Position numbers and translations under genes: made by a program. The notes beneath the pieces were generated by a model that saw nothing but the letters and a program-made list of their open reading frames with translations, was not told the DNA's origin and did no database searches. A DNA stretch of 64,000 nucleotides from Gp6-AA45 sp035652075 (lineage in GTDB: Bacteria > Acidobacteriota > Vicinamibacteria > Vicinamibacterales > CAVVIG01): contig DASREL010000015.1 of NCBI GenBank assembly GCA_035652075.1, positions 1 to 64,000 of the forward strand. The letters run 5' to 3'. Below, piece after piece: positions 40,823 to 51,525 of this stretch; positions within the stretch are counted from its first letter, which is position 1, and each line of letters starts with the position of its first letter.

Positions 40823-41983
40823 GTGGCCGCCTTACCTCAAATGACCATAACGCCTGAACGGCGTCGCAGGCCGCGCACGCAACAGACGGCTGACGACCGG
40901 TTTTTTCGATACCTCGTCAGCAACATGCGCAACGGCGTCATCGCGTTCCGCCGCGACGGCACCATCGCGCTGATGAACGACGAGGCGTACCGCATCTTCG
41001 CGCTGCGGAAGCGTGCCGACGACCTCGGCCGGCCGTACACGGATGTGCTGCGCGAGCGGCCGGCGGTGATTCGCGTGTTGTCGGGCGCGTTCGAGCTGAG
41101 CCATTTGCCGAATCGCGCCGAGCTGCGGTTGAAGGACCTCGATCGCGTGATCGGGTACACGCTGTCGCAGGTGAAAGACGACGAAGGCACGGCGATTGGC
41201 GCGGTGCTGTTTTTCAAGGACCTGACGCAGGTCGAACAGCTCGAAGAACGCGAGCGGTTGCGCGACCGGCTCGCATCGCTGGGAGAGATGGCCGCCGGCA
41301 TCGCGCACGAGTTGAAGAACCCGCTCGCCGGCATCGAGGTGATGGCCGGGTTGCTGCGGCGTCAGGTGCCGCAGACCGGCGACGCGCAGTCGCTGCTCGC
41401 CGACATCATCAGCGAAGCGAAGCTCGCGAACGCGATCGTCGTCGAGATGCTCGAGTTCGTGAGGCCGGTGCGGTTGCAAGTGGAACGGACCGACGTCGTC
41501 GAGGTGCTGCACCACGCGCTGAGCCTCGCGGAAACGAAAGTGCCGCGCCGCGACGTGGCAGTGAAGATTTCGATCGAACCGGGGCTGCCGTCGATCGAAG
41601 GCGATCACCATCAGCTGGCGCAGGTGTTCACGAATCTGTTGGCGAACGCGTTCGAAGCGCTCGACGGCAAGGGACACATCACGATCTCGGCGGCGACGGG
41701 AACGATCGACGAAGACCCGGCGCTGACGGGCACCGAAACGCCGACGCCCACCGTGGTCGTCGACGTGGAAGACGACGGGCCGGGCATTCCGGCGGCGGCG
41801 ACGGACAAGATTTTCGATCCGTTTTTTACGACGAAACCTCAGGGGTCCGGGTTGGGATTGGCCATCGTGCGAAAGATCGTCGACGCGCACGACGGACGGA
41901 TTGACGTGAGCAGCACGCCGGCCGTGGGCACGCGCTTTCGCGTGACGATTCCGGTGGCGAGCGCGTCGAGTTGGTTCAAGTAG
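40823..41983 (+). CDS. Soluble PAS sensor histidine kinase (NtrB-like)
   Basis: A 386-residue kinase without membrane helices: an Arg-rich N-terminus, a PAS domain (about 30-145; MRNGVIAFRRDGTIALMNDEAYRIF), phospho-acceptor His in GIAHELKNPLAGIEV (about 162), N-box FTNLLANAFEALDG, DDGPGIP and GSGLGLAIVRKIV. The start may be GTG 40823 or ATG 40841; neither has a good SD. It is followed 36 bases later by an NtrC-type regulator, the likely partner. Confidence 0.9.
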   Translation: MAALPQMTITPERRRRPRTQQTADDRFFRYLVSNMRNGVIAFRRDGTIALMNDEAYRIFALRKRADDLGRPYTDVLRERPAVIRVLSGAFELSHLPNRAELRLKDLDRVIGYTLSQVKDDEGTAIGAVLFFKDLTQVEQLEERERLRDRLASLGEMAAGIAHELKNPLAGIEVMAGLLRRQVPQTGDAQSLLADIISEAKLANAIVVEMLEFVRPVRLQVERTDVVEVLHHALSLAETKVPRRDVAVKISIEPGLPSIEGDHHQLAQVFTNLLANAFEALDGKGHITISAATGTIDEDPALTGTETPTPTVVVDVEDDGPGIPAAATDKIFDPFFTTKPQGSGLGLAIVRKIVDAHDGRIDVSSTPAVGTRFRVTIPVASASSWFK

Positions 41984-42013
41984 GACGGGTAGGCCCGGTA
42001 GGTCGGGTAGGAG
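41979..42013. repeat. GTAGGNCSG 9-mer repeat that includes the SD of the NtrC-like gene
   Basis: Three 9-bp units (GTAGGACGG, GTAGGCCCG, GTAGGTCGG) plus a partial one span the kinase stop codon and run to 42013. The last partial unit, GTAGGAG, supplies the Shine-Dalgarno for the ATG at 42020. No inverted arm is present. Confidence 0.8.
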
Positions 42014-42019
42014 AAGACG

Positions 42020-43434
<1,415 letters not shown>

Positions 43435-43438
<4 letters not shown>

Positions 43439-44400
43439 TCTTTCGCGCGCGGATGCGTCTTGCGATAGACGTCGAGCAACTGCGCAGCGTTCACGTGGGT
43501 GTAACGCTGCGTGGTGCTCAACCGCGCGTGGCCTAACAACTCCTGAATCACACGCAGATCGGCGCCGCGCTGCAAGAGGTGCGTCGCGAACGAATGCCTC
43601 AACGCGTGCGGGCTGATCCCCATCCGCGCGCTCGACGCGGCGACGTACTTACGCACGATGCGATCAACGCTCCGCACGGTCAGTCGTCCCCCACGAAAAT
43701 TGACAAATAACGGGCTCGAAGGGCGGGCAAAAGCCTTGTCCTGCCTCTCTCGCCTTTGCTGCCTCTCCCGCTTGTCCTGCCTTTCCGGCGTTTCCTGCCC
43801 CTCCAGCCCCTTCAGATATTCGCGCAGCGCCTTCGCCGTGCTCGTGTTGAACGGGACCAGGCGCTCCTTGCGGCCCTTCCCGAGAACGCGGACCATTTTC
43901 TGACCGAGGTTCACGTCCTCGAGATCGAGACCGGCGAGCTCGCTCAGTCGCAGGCCTGACGCGTAGAACAGCTCCAGGATCGCGCGATCGCGCTTCCCTA
44001 GCGGCGAGTCGTCTGACGCCGCCGACAGCAGCGCCTCCATCTCGCCTTCGCTCAGGTGCGCAGGCATTCGAATCTCGCGCTTCGGCGTCGCCACGAGCGC
44101 GCCCGGATCATCGTCGATCAGCTCTTCCCGCCGCAGATACTTGAGAAACGTCCGCACCGCGGCGAGCCGGCGCGCCGCCGTCGCGCGCGACTGGCCGGCC
44201 TTGTGCTGCTCGGCCAGGAAGCTGCGAATCGCGGAGCGGTCCAGCTGCGATGGTTGGAGCTCGCTTCGCTTGACGCCGAGCGCCGCCGCCGCGCTCGCGA
44301 TGAACTGCGACAGATCGCTGTCGTACGCACGCACCGTGTGCGCCGACGCGTTGCGGTTAAGCGCGAGATGCTTCAGGAACGCGCGCAGATGATCGGTCAT
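43435..44400 (-). CDS. xerC: Tyrosine recombinase XerC with a repeat-encoded insert
   Basis: A 321-residue tyrosine recombinase. N-terminal SAM-like domain (1-105) and catalytic domain with Arg151 (GLRLSEL), Lys175 (GKGRKERLVP), His265-Arg268 (HALRH), His291 (LLGHARLSTT) and nucleophile Tyr300 (TQRYTHV). It resolves chromosome dimers. Residues about 197-227 (GLEGQETPERQDKRERQQRR onward), between the Lys hairpin and the His/Arg motif, come from a GGCRGGANN array and have no family counterpart. All catalytic residues remain in frame. The start lies 44 bases inside the trmFO 3' end. Confidence 0.93.
43721..43811. repeat. GGCRGGANN 9-mer array inside xerC
   Basis: On the xerC coding strand about seven 9-bp units (GGCAGGAAA, CGCCGGAAA, GGCAGGACA, AGCGGGAGA, GGCAGCAAA, GGCGAGAGA, GGCAGGACA) run in one direction. 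A short inverted GGGCGGGC piece is at the 43721 edge. The encoded segment is strongly charged (Glu/Arg/Gln/Lys). Confidence 0.88.
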
Positions 44401-45706
44401 GCACCCAGGTTTGCAAATCGGCGAGCGCGCGCTCCGCGATCGCGAGCTTCTTTTTCAACTTGTCCCTCGGCGCCTTCTCGAGCGGCGGCATGATGCCGAA
44501 GGTAATGTTCGACGGATCGTAATGTTTCGGATCCGCGTGCGATACGTAGTACGCCAGCGCGCCAATCGCCGTCGTCCGGGGCGCGGTCATCACCGGTTCG
44601 CCGTTCGCCATCGCCGCCGCATTGAGTCCCGCCAGCAGGCCCGATGCGGCAGACTCGACGTAGCCTTCAACGCCGGACATCTGGCCCGCGAAAAACAGCG
44701 TCGGCCGGCGGCGCACCTGCCACGTCGCCTCGAGAACGGTCGGGCCGTTGACGTACGTGTTGCGGTGGACCATGCCGAATCGCACGAACTCGGCGTGCTC
44801 GAGACCGGGAATCAACCGAAGCACCCGCGCCTGCTCGCTCCACTTCATCTGCGTCTGGAAACCGACGATGCTGAAGTGATCGCCGGCGAGATTGTCTTGA
44901 CGCAGTTGCGCGGTGGCGTAGGCTTCGCGACCGGTTTTGGGATCGACGAGGCCGACCGGCTTCATCGGTCCGAAACGCAACGTGTCGCGCCCGCGATGCG
45001 CCATCACTTCGATCGGCAGACAGCCCTCGAAGAACTTTTCCTTGTCGAAGTCGTGGACGGTCGCCGACTCCGCGGCCACGAGGGCGTCGTAGAAGCGGTC
45101 GTACTCGTCTCGTGTGAAGGGGCAGTTCAGATAGTCGCCTTCCGCGTCCGTCCCGCGGTTCCATCGCGACGCGCGAAAGACTTTCGCGCGATCGATCGAT
45201 TCCGCGAGGACAATCGGACTGATGGCGTCGTAGAAATACAGGTGGTCTCCGCCGACGAGCGCGGCGATCGCGGCGGCGAGGGCGTCCGACGTCAGCGGAC
45301 CCGTTGCGACGATCACGGGATCCGATTCGCTCGACGCAGGAATCGACGTGACTTCGTCGCGGACGATGGTGATCAGCCGATGGGCGGCGAGCGCGTCGGT
45401 CATCGACTGCGCGAAGCGTTCACGATCGACGGCGAGCGCCGCACCTGCCGGCACGCGGCTCTCTTCGGCAACACGCATCACAAGCGAGCCCAGGCGCCGC
45501 ATCTCTTCCTTCAGCAGGCCGACGGCGTTGTCGAGTTTGTCGCCGCGGAATGAGTTACTGCAGACGAGTTCGGCAAGACGATCGGTCTTGTGGACGGCCG
45601 TGGGACGAACGGGCCGCATCTCGTGCAGCGTCACAGACACGCCTCGCGAGGCAATCTGCCACGCGGCCTCACACCCGGCAAGGCCGCCGCCGATCACGCG
45701 GACCAT
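44357..45706 (-). CDS. trmFO: Folate/FAD-dependent tRNA m5U54 methyltransferase
   Basis: A 449-residue flavoprotein that methylates U54 of tRNA with methylenetetrahydrofolate and FAD. It starts with the FAD-binding VIGGGLAGCEAAWQIA, then TDRLAELVCSNSFRGD with the catalytic Cys, GPLTSDALA, YFYDAISPIV, CPFTRDEYDRFYDAL, and FFAGQMSGVEGYVESAASGLLAGLNAA. It is in the dprA-topA-trmFO-xerC order also known from Firmicutes; the start overlaps the topA stop by 1 base. Confidence 0.96.
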   Translation of the reverse strand: MVRVIGGGLAGCEAAWQIASRGVSVTLHEMRPVRPTAVHKTDRLAELVCSNSFRGDKLDNAVGLLKEEMRRLGSLVMRVAEESRVPAGAALAVDRERFAQSMTDALAAHRLITIVRDEVTSIPASSESDPVIVATGPLTSDALAAAIAALVGGDHLYFYDAISPIVLAESIDRAKVFRASRWNRGTDAEGDYLNCPFTRDEYDRFYDALVAAESATVHDFDKEKFFEGCLPIEVMAHRGRDTLRFGPMKPVGLVDPKTGREAYATAQLRQDNLAGDHFSIVGFQTQMKWSEQARVLRLIPGLEHAEFVRFGMVHRNTYVNGPTVLEATWQVRRRPTLFFAGQMSGVEGYVESAASGLLAGLNAAAMANGEPVMTAPRTTAIGALAYYVSHADPKHYDPSNITFGIMPPLEKAPRDKLKKKLAIAERALADLQTWVHDRSSARVPEASRA

Positions 45707-48426
45707 CAGTGGACTGTCTTTCGAGATCGCGGTTTCTTGGCTGCCGCCTTGGGTGCCTTGCGCGCTTTCAGTGCCTTGGGCGCGTCAGGCGGTGCCGCGG
45801 CCTTCCGTCCCCGCCCGCGTCTGCCTCGCTCGCGCGGCGGCGCGCCCCGTCGCGCATCGAGCAACGACTCGGCATCCTCACGCGAGATCGTCGCGGGATC
45901 GGTACCGCGCGGGATCGACGCGTTCGTCTCGCCGTCGGTCACGTACGGACCGTAGCGTCCTTCGAGGACTTGAATCGGCTTCGCGCCGTTCGCCGCTTCG
46001 ATTAGCCGGATGACGCGTTTGGCCGCCGTCCGCCGTCCGGCCTTCTTCGGCATCGCAAACAATGCGAGCGCGCGATCGAGGGTCACCGTGAAGACATCGT
46101 CTTCGTCGGTCAGCGAACGATAGTCGTCGCCGTGCTTCACGTACGGACCGAAACGCCCGAGTCCGGCGACGATTGGCTGCGACGATTCCGGATGCATGCC
46201 GAGCTCGCGCGGCAGGTTCAGCAATTTCAGCGCTTCTTCGAGCGTGACGTTCGCCTCGGTCATGCTGCCCGTCAGCGACGCGCGCTTCGGTTTCTCCTTC
46301 GATCCTTTTTCGGGATTCTCGCCGAGCTGCACGTACGCCCCGAAGCGGCCATGGATGGCGTACACGTTCATGCCCGTCTTCGGATCGACGCCGACCAGAC
46401 GCGGGCCCTCGGCCTTCGCGCGGATCAGCGTCATGGCTTTTTCAACCGTGAGATCGGCCGGCGCGATCTGCGGCGGCAACGACGCCGTCTTGCCCGGTCC
46501 GCCTTCGGCCTGTTGCAGGAACGGCCCGTAGCGGCCGATGCGCACGCGCACCGGATCGCCGGAATCCGGATCGACCCCGACGTCGATGAGCGGATAGTCG
46601 GCGTTCTTTTCCGCCTGCTTCACCGCGAACTCGAGGCCGCGGTGGCGGCGGTCTCCACGATAGAACTCTTTGATGAAGTCGAGCCACTCGCGCTCGCCGC
46701 GAGAGATTTGATCGAGATCCTCTTCCATCTCCGCGGTGAACTCGACCTGGACGAGATCGCCGAAGTGCTCGCGCAGCAGCCGCGTGACGGCGAACGCCGT
46801 AAAGCTGGGCACGAGCGCCTTGCCCTGACGGAAGACGTAGCCGCGGCGCTCGATCGTCCCGATGGTCGCCGCGTATGTCGACGGCCGGCCGATGCCGAGC
46901 GCTTCGAGCTGTTTGATCAGCGACGCCTCGGTGTAACGTGCCGGCGGCGATGTCTCGTGTCGCTTCGGCTCGAGCGTGACGGCGAACAATCGCGCGTTCT
47001 GCTCGCGGACGATCGTTTCGCCGACGGTCATCTTCGGCAGCACCGATTCCTGCTGATCGAGTTCCGCATCGGGGTCGTCGCTGCCTTCGACGTACGCGCG
47101 GCGGAAGCCGGCGAACTCGATCGCTTTCCCGGACGAGGTGAGAATCGCGGTCTCGCCGTTCGGCGCCTGCGCCGAAATCTCGACGTTCGTGCGCAGCACG
47201 CGCGCATCCACCATCTGCGATGCCATCGTCCGCTTCCAGATCAGATCGTAGAGGCGGAGATCGTCGCGATCGAGCTCGCGCTCGAGCGACTGCGGCGTGG
47301 CGCCGAAATTCGCCGGGCGGATGGCTTCGTGCGCTTCCTGCGCGTTCTTCACCTTGGTCGCGTAGCGCCGCGGGCCCGAGTAATACTCGTCGCCGAACAT
47401 CGATTTGATCGCGGCGGCCGATTCGCCGATCGCCTTGTCGCTGAGCGTCGTCGAGTCGGTGCGGTGGTACGAGATGTGGCCTTCTTGAAACAGCCGCTGC
47501 GCCGCCTGCATCGTCCGTTCGGTCGAGAATCCGAGCTTGCGGCTCGCTTCCTGCGTAAGCGTCGAGGTCGTGAACGGCGGCGCGGGACGCTCGACGCCGG
47601 GTTTCTCGTCGACGGCGGTGACCGTCCACGGCAGGTTCTTCCACAGCGTGTCGTTGAGCGCCTGACTGTCGGCCTCCGAGAGCACGCGCGCGTTCTTGCC
47701 GGTCAGCGCGCCTGTCTCGTCGAAGTCCTTGCCGGTCGCGACACGATCGGCGCCGATGCGCGCGAGCGTCGCGGTGAACTCGCGCCCTTCGCCCGAGAGC
47801 TTCGCTTCGAGATCCCAGTACGCCGCGGTTCGAAACTTCAGCCGCTCTTCTTCGCGATCGACGATCAGACGAACGGCGACGCTCTGCACGCGTCCGGCGC
47901 TGAGACCGGTCTGAACTTTCTTCCACAACACAGGCGAGAGGGTGTAACCGTAGAGGCGATCGAGAATGCGCCGGCTTTCCTGGGCGCGCACCAGGTTTTC
48001 GTTGACGTCCTGCGCGTCGGCGACCGCGTCCTTGATCGCCTGCTCGGTGATCTCGTGAAAAACGATCCGCTTGACCGGGATGCGCGGCTTCAGCACTTCC
48101 TTGAGGTGCCAGCTGATCGATTCGCCTTCGCGATCAGGGTCGGTCGCGAGATAGATTTGCGAGGCGCCTTTCATCGCCGCCTTCAACGCCTGCACGTGCT
48201 TGCGCTTGTCGTTCGGGACGACGTAGTACGGCTTGAAGTCGCCTTCGGTGTCGACACCGATGCGGCCCCACTTCTTCTTCCTGATCTCGTCCGGGATCTC
48301 GTCGGCGGACTCCGGCAGATCGCGCACGTGGCCGTAGCTCGCGAGCACCTCGTAACCGCTTTTGAGAAACCGCTCGATCGTGCGCGCCTTGGTGGGCGAC
48401 TCCACGATCACCAATGTCTTCGCCAT
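45706..48426 (-). CDS. topA: DNA topoisomerase I
   Basis: A 906-residue type IA topoisomerase that relaxes negative supercoils. Toprim domain at the start (LVIVESPTKARTIERFL; DPDREGESISWHL), active-site Tyr in GHISYHRTDSTTLS, then the core. Instead of C4 zinc fingers the C-terminal third has four repeats of a KTxxYVxxGRFGPYV-like domain (for example YAIHGRFGAYVQLGE, PIVAGLGRFGPYVKHGD, VLEGRYGPYVTDGE). It ends in a Lys/Arg/Ala tail that would bind DNA. The stop overlaps the trmFO ATG. Confidence 0.97.
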   Translation of the reverse strand: MAKTLVIVESPTKARTIERFLKSGYEVLASYGHVRDLPESADEIPDEIRKKKWGRIGVDTEGDFKPYYVVPNDKRKHVQALKAAMKGASQIYLATDPDREGESISWHLKEVLKPRIPVKRIVFHEITEQAIKDAVADAQDVNENLVRAQESRRILDRLYGYTLSPVLWKKVQTGLSAGRVQSVAVRLIVDREEERLKFRTAAYWDLEAKLSGEGREFTATLARIGADRVATGKDFDETGALTGKNARVLSEADSQALNDTLWKNLPWTVTAVDEKPGVERPAPPFTTSTLTQEASRKLGFSTERTMQAAQRLFQEGHISYHRTDSTTLSDKAIGESAAAIKSMFGDEYYSGPRRYATKVKNAQEAHEAIRPANFGATPQSLERELDRDDLRLYDLIWKRTMASQMVDARVLRTNVEISAQAPNGETAILTSSGKAIEFAGFRRAYVEGSDDPDAELDQQESVLPKMTVGETIVREQNARLFAVTLEPKRHETSPPARYTEASLIKQLEALGIGRPSTYAATIGTIERRGYVFRQGKALVPSFTAFAVTRLLREHFGDLVQVEFTAEMEEDLDQISRGEREWLDFIKEFYRGDRRHRGLEFAVKQAEKNADYPLIDVGVDPDSGDPVRVRIGRYGPFLQQAEGGPGKTASLPPQIAPADLTVEKAMTLIRAKAEGPRLVGVDPKTGMNVYAIHGRFGAYVQLGENPEKGSKEKPKRASLTGSMTEANVTLEEALKLLNLPRELGMHPESSQPIVAGLGRFGPYVKHGDDYRSLTDEDDVFTVTLDRALALFAMPKKAGRRTAAKRVIRLIEAANGAKPIQVLEGRYGPYVTDGETNASIPRGTDPATISREDAESLLDARRGAPPRERGRRGRGRKAAAPPDAPKALKARKAPKAAAKKPRSRKTVH

Positions 48427-48437
48427 TCGTGTTCACC

Positions 48438-49514
48438 CTAGCACGGTCTGTCAACCCGCACGAAACGGCCGCCGCCCACGCGCGCGACGATCCCCTGCAG
48501 CTCGAGCTCCATCAGACGAGGCAGCAACCGAGCTGGCGTGAGGCCAGAACGCTCAGAAATTTCGTCGAGATCGCTCGCCTCTCCTGGCGTCAGACAGTTG
48601 AGGATGGGATCGCTGGAACCCGCAGAACCCTTCGAACGTGCACCCCCGAACCCGCTACCCGGCACCTGCATCCCGAGCTCTTCAAGGATATCGTCCGCAG
48701 ACTCGACAATCTTTGCACCGTCCTTCAAAAGCGCGTGCGCGCCCCTGTTTCGACCGCTGAGCACGTTGCCCGGCACCGCGAGCACGTCGCGCCCTTGTTC
48801 GAGCGCGCAACGCGCCGTGATCAACGAGCCGCTCTTCTCGCCCGCTTCGATGACGACGACCGCGCGCGACAGTCCGCTGATGATCCGGTTGCGCAGCGGG
48901 AAGAAATGCGCGAGCGGCGGCGAGCCAGGTACGAGTTCGCTCATCACGAGACCGCGTCGTTCGATGTCGTGCGCGAGCGGCGCGTGCTCCGGCGGATAGA
49001 TGACGTCGAGCCCTGACCCGAGCACGGCGATGGTGATGCCGTCGACGTCGAGCGTGCCGCGGTGCGCGGCCGAGTCGACGCCGCGCGCGAGCCCGCTGAC
49101 GACGGCGACACCGCGCGACGCGAGATCGGACGCCAGCGCGGCTGCCACCGACACGGCGTACGAGGACGCTGCCCGCGAACCGACGATGGCGACTGCCGGC
49201 GCGTCCAGCGCGGCGATGGTGCCGCGCGTCCACAGGACGGGCGGCGGATCGACAATCGCCGCGAGCGCCGCCGGATACGCGGCGTCGCTCCAGACGAGCG
49301 GCGTCAATCCGGAGGCGGCGGCGCGATCGACGGCGGCTGCGGCGCGCGCACGAATCGCGTCGATGGCGGCAGGTTCCTGCGGCCACAGTCTGGATGCGAG
49401 ACGGCGAAACAGGTCGACGGGCGGCTCGCCAGCGCGAAGTCCCTCGGCGACGAGGAGCCACCGCCACGGGGGCAGCAGCGAGAGGCAGACGAATTCAAAC
49501 AGAAAAGAGGTCAT
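48438..49514 (-). CDS. dprA: DNA-processing protein DprA
   Basis: A 358-residue Rossmann-fold protein that loads RecA on incoming single-stranded DNA during transformation. Motifs: VAIVGSRAASSYA, VVSGLARGVDSAAHRG, VLGSGLDVIYPPEH, SELVPGSPP, FPLRNRIISGLS and EKSGSLITA. A C-terminal winged helix (about 295-358) is present. Twelve bases separate its stop from topA. An alternative start 4 codons upstream is possible. Together with the ComF-like protein it hints at natural competence. Confidence 0.93.
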   Translation of the reverse strand: MTSFLFEFVCLSLLPPWRWLLVAEGLRAGEPPVDLFRRLASRLWPQEPAAIDAIRARAAAAVDRAAASGLTPLVWSDAAYPAALAAIVDPPPVLWTRGTIAALDAPAVAIVGSRAASSYAVSVAAALASDLASRGVAVVSGLARGVDSAAHRGTLDVDGITIAVLGSGLDVIYPPEHAPLAHDIERRGLVMSELVPGSPPLAHFFPLRNRIISGLSRAVVVIEAGEKSGSLITARCALEQGRDVLAVPGNVLSGRNRGAHALLKDGAKIVESADDILEELGMQVPGSGFGGARSKGSAGSSDPILNCLTPGEASDLDEISERSGLTPARLLPRLMELELQGIVARVGGGRFVRVDRPC

Positions 49515-49669
49515 GACACACCGCACGGGGGCGCGCGGGGCCTGACCTCCTGTCCCCTATTATAGGGCGCGATTATCGTAGGAGGACAGCGTACGCATCT
49601 TTCGTAAATCGCCGCGGCCGCCCCCTGCAAAAACGCTCCGAATTTAATGGATCAGCCGTGGCACATGCC

Positions 49670-49697
49670 TTGCTCTTTTGAGTCCTTGGAGTATAGT
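49670..49697 (+). promoter_or_regulatory. Sigma-70-type promoter of the TPR-lipoprotein operon
   Basis: TTGCTC (49670-49675), a 16-base spacer and TATAGT (49692-49697) lie 15 bases upstream of the ATG at 49713. A GGAG falls between them. The leader would be very short. Confidence 0.5.
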
Positions 49698-49712
49698 GAG
49701 CGGAGTTCAGCC

Positions 49713-50072
49713 ATGAAGCGGTCGCTGCCGATGTTGCTCGCCTGTGCCGGCGTCTTGACCGCCGCATCCTCGTCGTTCGCGGACACGCGCGCCGACGCCC
49801 GCAAGCAGGTCGATTTCGGTATCAGCGTCGCGCAGAAAGGCTTGTGGCGCGAAGCGATTTACCGGTGGGAAAAAGCAGTTGAGATCGATCCGCAATACGC
49901 CGCCGCTTTCAACGATCTCGCGATCGCGTACGAACACGAAGGGCAACTCGACAAGGCGCGGAAGGCGTACGAAAAAGCGCTCGAACTCGATCCCAACAAT
50001 CAGCAAGTGCGGCAGAACTACGAGCTGTTCAAGGAAATCAATGATCGGCAGAGTTCCGGCAAAGAGAAATAA
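49713..50072 (+). CDS. Periplasmic tetratricopeptide-repeat protein
   Basis: A 119-residue exported protein: signal peptide PMLLACAGVLTAASSSFA, then two and a half TPR units (about 35-110; WREAIYRWEKAVEIDPQYAAAFNDLAIAYEHEG and KARKAYEKALELDPNN). TPRs bind proteins, so it may be an adaptor for the lipoprotein encoded next, whose start overlaps its end by 32 bases. An in-frame ATG further upstream would not give a signal peptide. Confidence 0.85.
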   Translation: MKRSLPMLLACAGVLTAASSSFADTRADARKQVDFGISVAQKGLWREAIYRWEKAVEIDPQYAAAFNDLAIAYEHEGQLDKARKAYEKALELDPNNQQVRQNYELFKEINDRQSSGKEK

Positions 50073-50841
50073 CGTCGTACTCGCCGTGTCGGCGTTGATC
50101 GTCGCGACCTTCGTCGCGTGCGGTCCCGACTACTACGAGATCCCGATCGAAACGCCGATTCAGCCGAAGCTGGACGTCAGCCCATTTCAGCGTGTGCTCG
50201 TGGCCGGCTTTGTGGCCGGCGGCACCGACGACGTCGACGCGAACCAGGAAACGGTCCGCCTGCTTCGCAGCCAGCTCCGCACGAAATCGCAGCTCCGCGT
50301 CATCGACGCCGACCTGCTGCCTCTGATGGAAGTCGCGCAGGAAAACGCGAAAGTGACCGAGGACGGCAATGGCGGATCGTCGGCGCAGGGCGTCGCGATG
50401 CCGGCGAAGATCAAGGAAGAGAAAGACATCGAACCGTACGAGCGGCTCTTCGCGAACACCGCTTACTGGAAAAAGATCGGTGAGGAATATCAGAATCCGC
50501 TGATCGTCACCGGCACGGTGCTGTTCATCCCGCAATCGCGTTCCGGGTTCGTCCAGCGCGATCAGGAAGTCATCGACAGCTTCGGCCGCCGTCGCGTCAT
50601 GCCGCTGCGCCAGTATCTCGAGCGCAAGGGCTTTATGCTGAAGCCGAAGTTCGTCTTCATCGACGGCCGGACCGGCGCAACGATGTATTCGGAGAGCTAC
50701 CGGGAAGAGATTCTGTACAACGCCTCGCAGCAGACGCCGGCGCTGTCCTCGTATTTCGAGCTGATGGACCGCCTCATGCCGAACTTCCTGACGGCGCTCA
50801 GCAGCCAGAAAATCAAGGGCACGCGCGTACTGCTCAAGTAA
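50041..50841 (+). CDS. Lipoprotein with a nucleotide/GNA-like beta domain, unknown function
   Basis: A 266-residue lipoprotein: basic n-region MIGRVPAKR, hydrophobic core, lipobox FVAC (Cys27). The body has FQRVLVAGFVAGG (about 48) and IVTGTVLFIPQ (about 165), the alternating pattern of envelope lipoproteins related to the CsgG/LpoB/FlgT groups that report on cell-wall or outer-membrane assembly; I cannot pick one. AAGGA lies 5 bases before the ATG. It overlaps the TPR gene by 32 bases, so the two should be made together. Confidence 0.75.
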   Translation: MIGRVPAKRNNVVLAVSALIVATFVACGPDYYEIPIETPIQPKLDVSPFQRVLVAGFVAGGTDDVDANQETVRLLRSQLRTKSQLRVIDADLLPLMEVAQENAKVTEDGNGGSSAQGVAMPAKIKEEKDIEPYERLFANTAYWKKIGEEYQNPLIVTGTVLFIPQSRSGFVQRDQEVIDSFGRRRVMPLRQYLERKGFMLKPKFVFIDGRTGATMYSESYREEILYNASQQTPALSSYFELMDRLMPNFLTALSSQKIKGTRVLLK

Positions 50842-50853
50842 GGCCCTATCCCT

Positions 50854-50882
50854 TTACAAGACAGTCGGTTCCCAGCTACACT
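50854..50882 (+). promoter_or_regulatory. Sigma-70-type promoter of rplU
   Basis: TTACAA (50854-50859), a 17-base spacer and TACACT (50877-50882) place the transcription start near 50889, about 18 bases before the rplU ATG. Confidence 0.6.
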
Positions 50883-50906
50883 ATCCCCTTTGCACAGGTG
50901 TCGATT

Positions 50907-51221
50907 ATGTACGCAATCATTCAGTCCGGCGGCCATCAACTGAAGGTCACGCCGGGCGCCGTGGTCACCGTCGACGGAACCGTCGCGGAGCCGGGCGCGC
51001 AGGTCACGCTCGAACAGGTGTTGCTCGTCGAAAAGGACGGCGGCGAGGTGCTCGCCGGCGCACCGTTCGTGGCCAACGCGCGCGTGGTCGCCGTCGTCGA
51101 TGGCGAAGCGCGGGGACCGAAAATCCGCGTGTTCAAGAAAAAGCGCCGCAAGGGCTCGCGCAATACGAAAGGCCACCGCGCGGTGTACTCGCGGCTGCGC
51201 ATCAAAGAGATAGTTGTCTAG
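50907..51221 (+). CDS. rplU: Ribosomal protein L21
   Basis: A 104-residue large-subunit protein. MYAIIQSGGHQLKV at the start, KIRVFKKKRRKGSRNTKGHR near the end are family hallmarks. A GTG 9 bases upstream is a weaker start. First gene of rplU-rpmA-obg, the common bacterial order. The stop codon lies within an 18-base palindrome. Confidence 0.97.
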   Translation: MYAIIQSGGHQLKVTPGAVVTVDGTVAEPGAQVTLEQVLLVEKDGGEVLAGAPFVANARVVAVVDGEARGPKIRVFKKKRRKGSRNTKGHRAVYSRLRIKEIVV

Positions 51222-51235
51222 AGGCTAGCCTCTAG
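51218..51235. repeat. Perfect 18-base palindrome spanning the rplU stop codon
   Basis: CTAGAGGCTAGCCTCTAG is a perfect palindrome that contains the rplU TAG. It is followed by AGCGTCAAGCGTC, a short direct repeat. It could form a small hairpin between rplU and rpmA; there is no U-tract, so termination is unlikely. Confidence 0.75.
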
Positions 51236-51267
51236 CGTCAAGCGTCCAGACCCTACGGGATTCAGTT

Positions 51268-51525
51268 ATGGCTCATAAAAAAGGACAAGGCTCTTCACGC
51301 AACGGCCGCGACTCCAACTCGCAGCGGCTCGGCGTCAAAGCGCATGACGGCAACGTCGTCAGCGGCGGCACCATCATCGTGCGCCAGCGCGGACGCCGCT
51401 TCCGTCCCGGCCTGAACGCCGGCATCGGCAAAGACGACACGATCTTCGCGAAGGTAGCGGGGCGCGTGCGGTTCGAGGATCACGGCGCGCACGGGCGAGT
51501 CATCAGCATCCAACCCGTCGAATAG
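51268..51525 (+). CDS. rpmA: Ribosomal protein L27
   Basis: An 85-residue protein beginning MAHKKGQGSSRNGRDSNSQR with the usual N-terminal arm reaching the peptidyl-transferase centre, then GNVVSGGTIIVRQRG and GIGKDDTIFAK. Complete and typical. The obg gene begins at the next codon. Confidence 0.97.
   Translation: MAHKKGQGSSRNGRDSNSQRLGVKAHDGNVVSGGTIIVRQRGRRFRPGLNAGIGKDDTIFAKVAGRVRFEDHGAHGRVISIQPVE

Noticed and set aside
46132..48441. A 769-codon open frame antisense to topA
   Set aside because: It is a shadow; topA has all type IA motifs.
51218..51235. Terminator between rplU and rpmA
   Set aside because: The 18-base palindrome lacks a following T-tract and would cut a conserved ribosomal operon.
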